DNA of 64,000 nt from Dromaius novaehollandiae. Its lineage: Eukaryota; Chordata; Aves; Casuariiformes; Dromaiidae. The stretch spans positions 36,063,904 through 36,127,903 of the forward strand of contig NC_088103.1 of NCBI RefSeq assembly GCF_036370855.1, given 5' to 3'. A program made the translations under genes and the position numbers. Within the stretch, counting starts at the first letter, position 1; every line of letters begins with the position of its first letter. The notes under the pieces are model-generated. The model was not told where the DNA came from and searched no databases. It worked only from the letters and a program-made list of their open reading frames with translations. Below are positions 63,701 through 64,000 of the stretch, piece after piece.

Positions 63701-64000
63701 CCAGCTTAGTCTCATCATATTCACTACCTGCCTTCTGCCTTCCCACAGTTTGTCAGAGCAGTTTCTCATGATGCAGGACTCCACTATTTTAGCAGAAGAA
63801 CCGAAATTAGCAGGCAGGTGTGTAATTTAAGTGCCAGACAACAAAAAAGAGCCAGATCCTTGCTGATACCATTACTGCCAAGAAATAAATAGAACAGATT
63901 CTCGGTTGCACTGAAATGCCTTTGCCCATCTCTGGATATTTAGAGTCACTAGCACCAGTGTAAACAGGGTCATACTTCCCATGATGGTGTGAGACACAGG

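Larger units (their letters stand above)
58598..64000 (-). other. SORCS1: SORCS1 intron (5' part outside window)
   Basis: I searched the minus strand for the expected upstream exon, whose peptide should end in an acidic Cys-containing stretch just before DYGYERHS, and did not find it. The intron therefore extends past 64000. It contains the LTR-like unit at 59.8-60.9 kb. The rest is AT-rich sequence without recognised features. Confidence 0.7.

Noticed and set aside
58598..64000. The next upstream SORCS1 exon (Cys-rich, acidic end)
   Set aside because: I scanned the minus strand for the expected peptide and donor and found none, so it is presumed to lie beyond 64000.
1..64000. CRISPR arrays, prokaryotic operons, phage or plasmid systems
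   Set aside because: Exon-intron structure, repeats and codon context are vertebrate. No regularly spaced repeats or prokaryotic gene blocks are present.

Overview
This window looks like vertebrate nuclear DNA, most likely from a bird or another sauropsid. It holds short coding exons with clean GT-AG junctions in long AT-leaning introns, old CORE-SINE (MIR-type) remnants, microsatellites and one LTR-like unit. I found no Alu or L1 sequence and no complete CR1. The clade call is an inference. There is no bacterial-style gene organisation.

The only gene I can support is the 3' half of SORCS1, on the minus strand. SORCS1 is a sortilin-related, VPS10-domain type I membrane receptor. Ten constitutive exon segments plus an alternative last exon join in frame from 58597 down to 17047. 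They encode 468 residues: the end of the cysteine-rich (10CC) region, two PKD-type domains, the membrane-proximal domain, one transmembrane helix and the cytoplasmic tail. All eleven segments have consistent phases. The VPS10 propeller, signal peptide and promoter lie beyond 64000.

Layout from right to left (direction of transcription): 58598-64000 is intron, with an LTR-like unit and degenerate minisatellite at about 59.8-60.9 kb. Exons for the cysteine-rich and PKD regions lie at 58.5, 57.5, 47.5, 42.5 and 40.3 kb. Exons for the membrane-proximal domain lie at 39.2, 35.9 and 25.3 kb. The transmembrane exon is at 20.3 kb and the tail exon at 20.0 kb. The tail can end in two ways. Reading through the donor at 19898 gives Gly-Lys-stop at 19891. 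Splicing to 17111 gives a longer tail that stops at 17047. The 3' UTR probably runs to about 14975. From there to position 1 is downstream sequence with no recognisable gene.

The most useful observations are the alternative cytoplasmic tails, a G-quadruplex-capable stretch and an A25 tract in the 3' UTR, several perfect palindromes in introns, a CpG-dense hairpin patch at 51.6 kb, and the LTR/minisatellite unit. I see no convincing undescribed multi-gene system.
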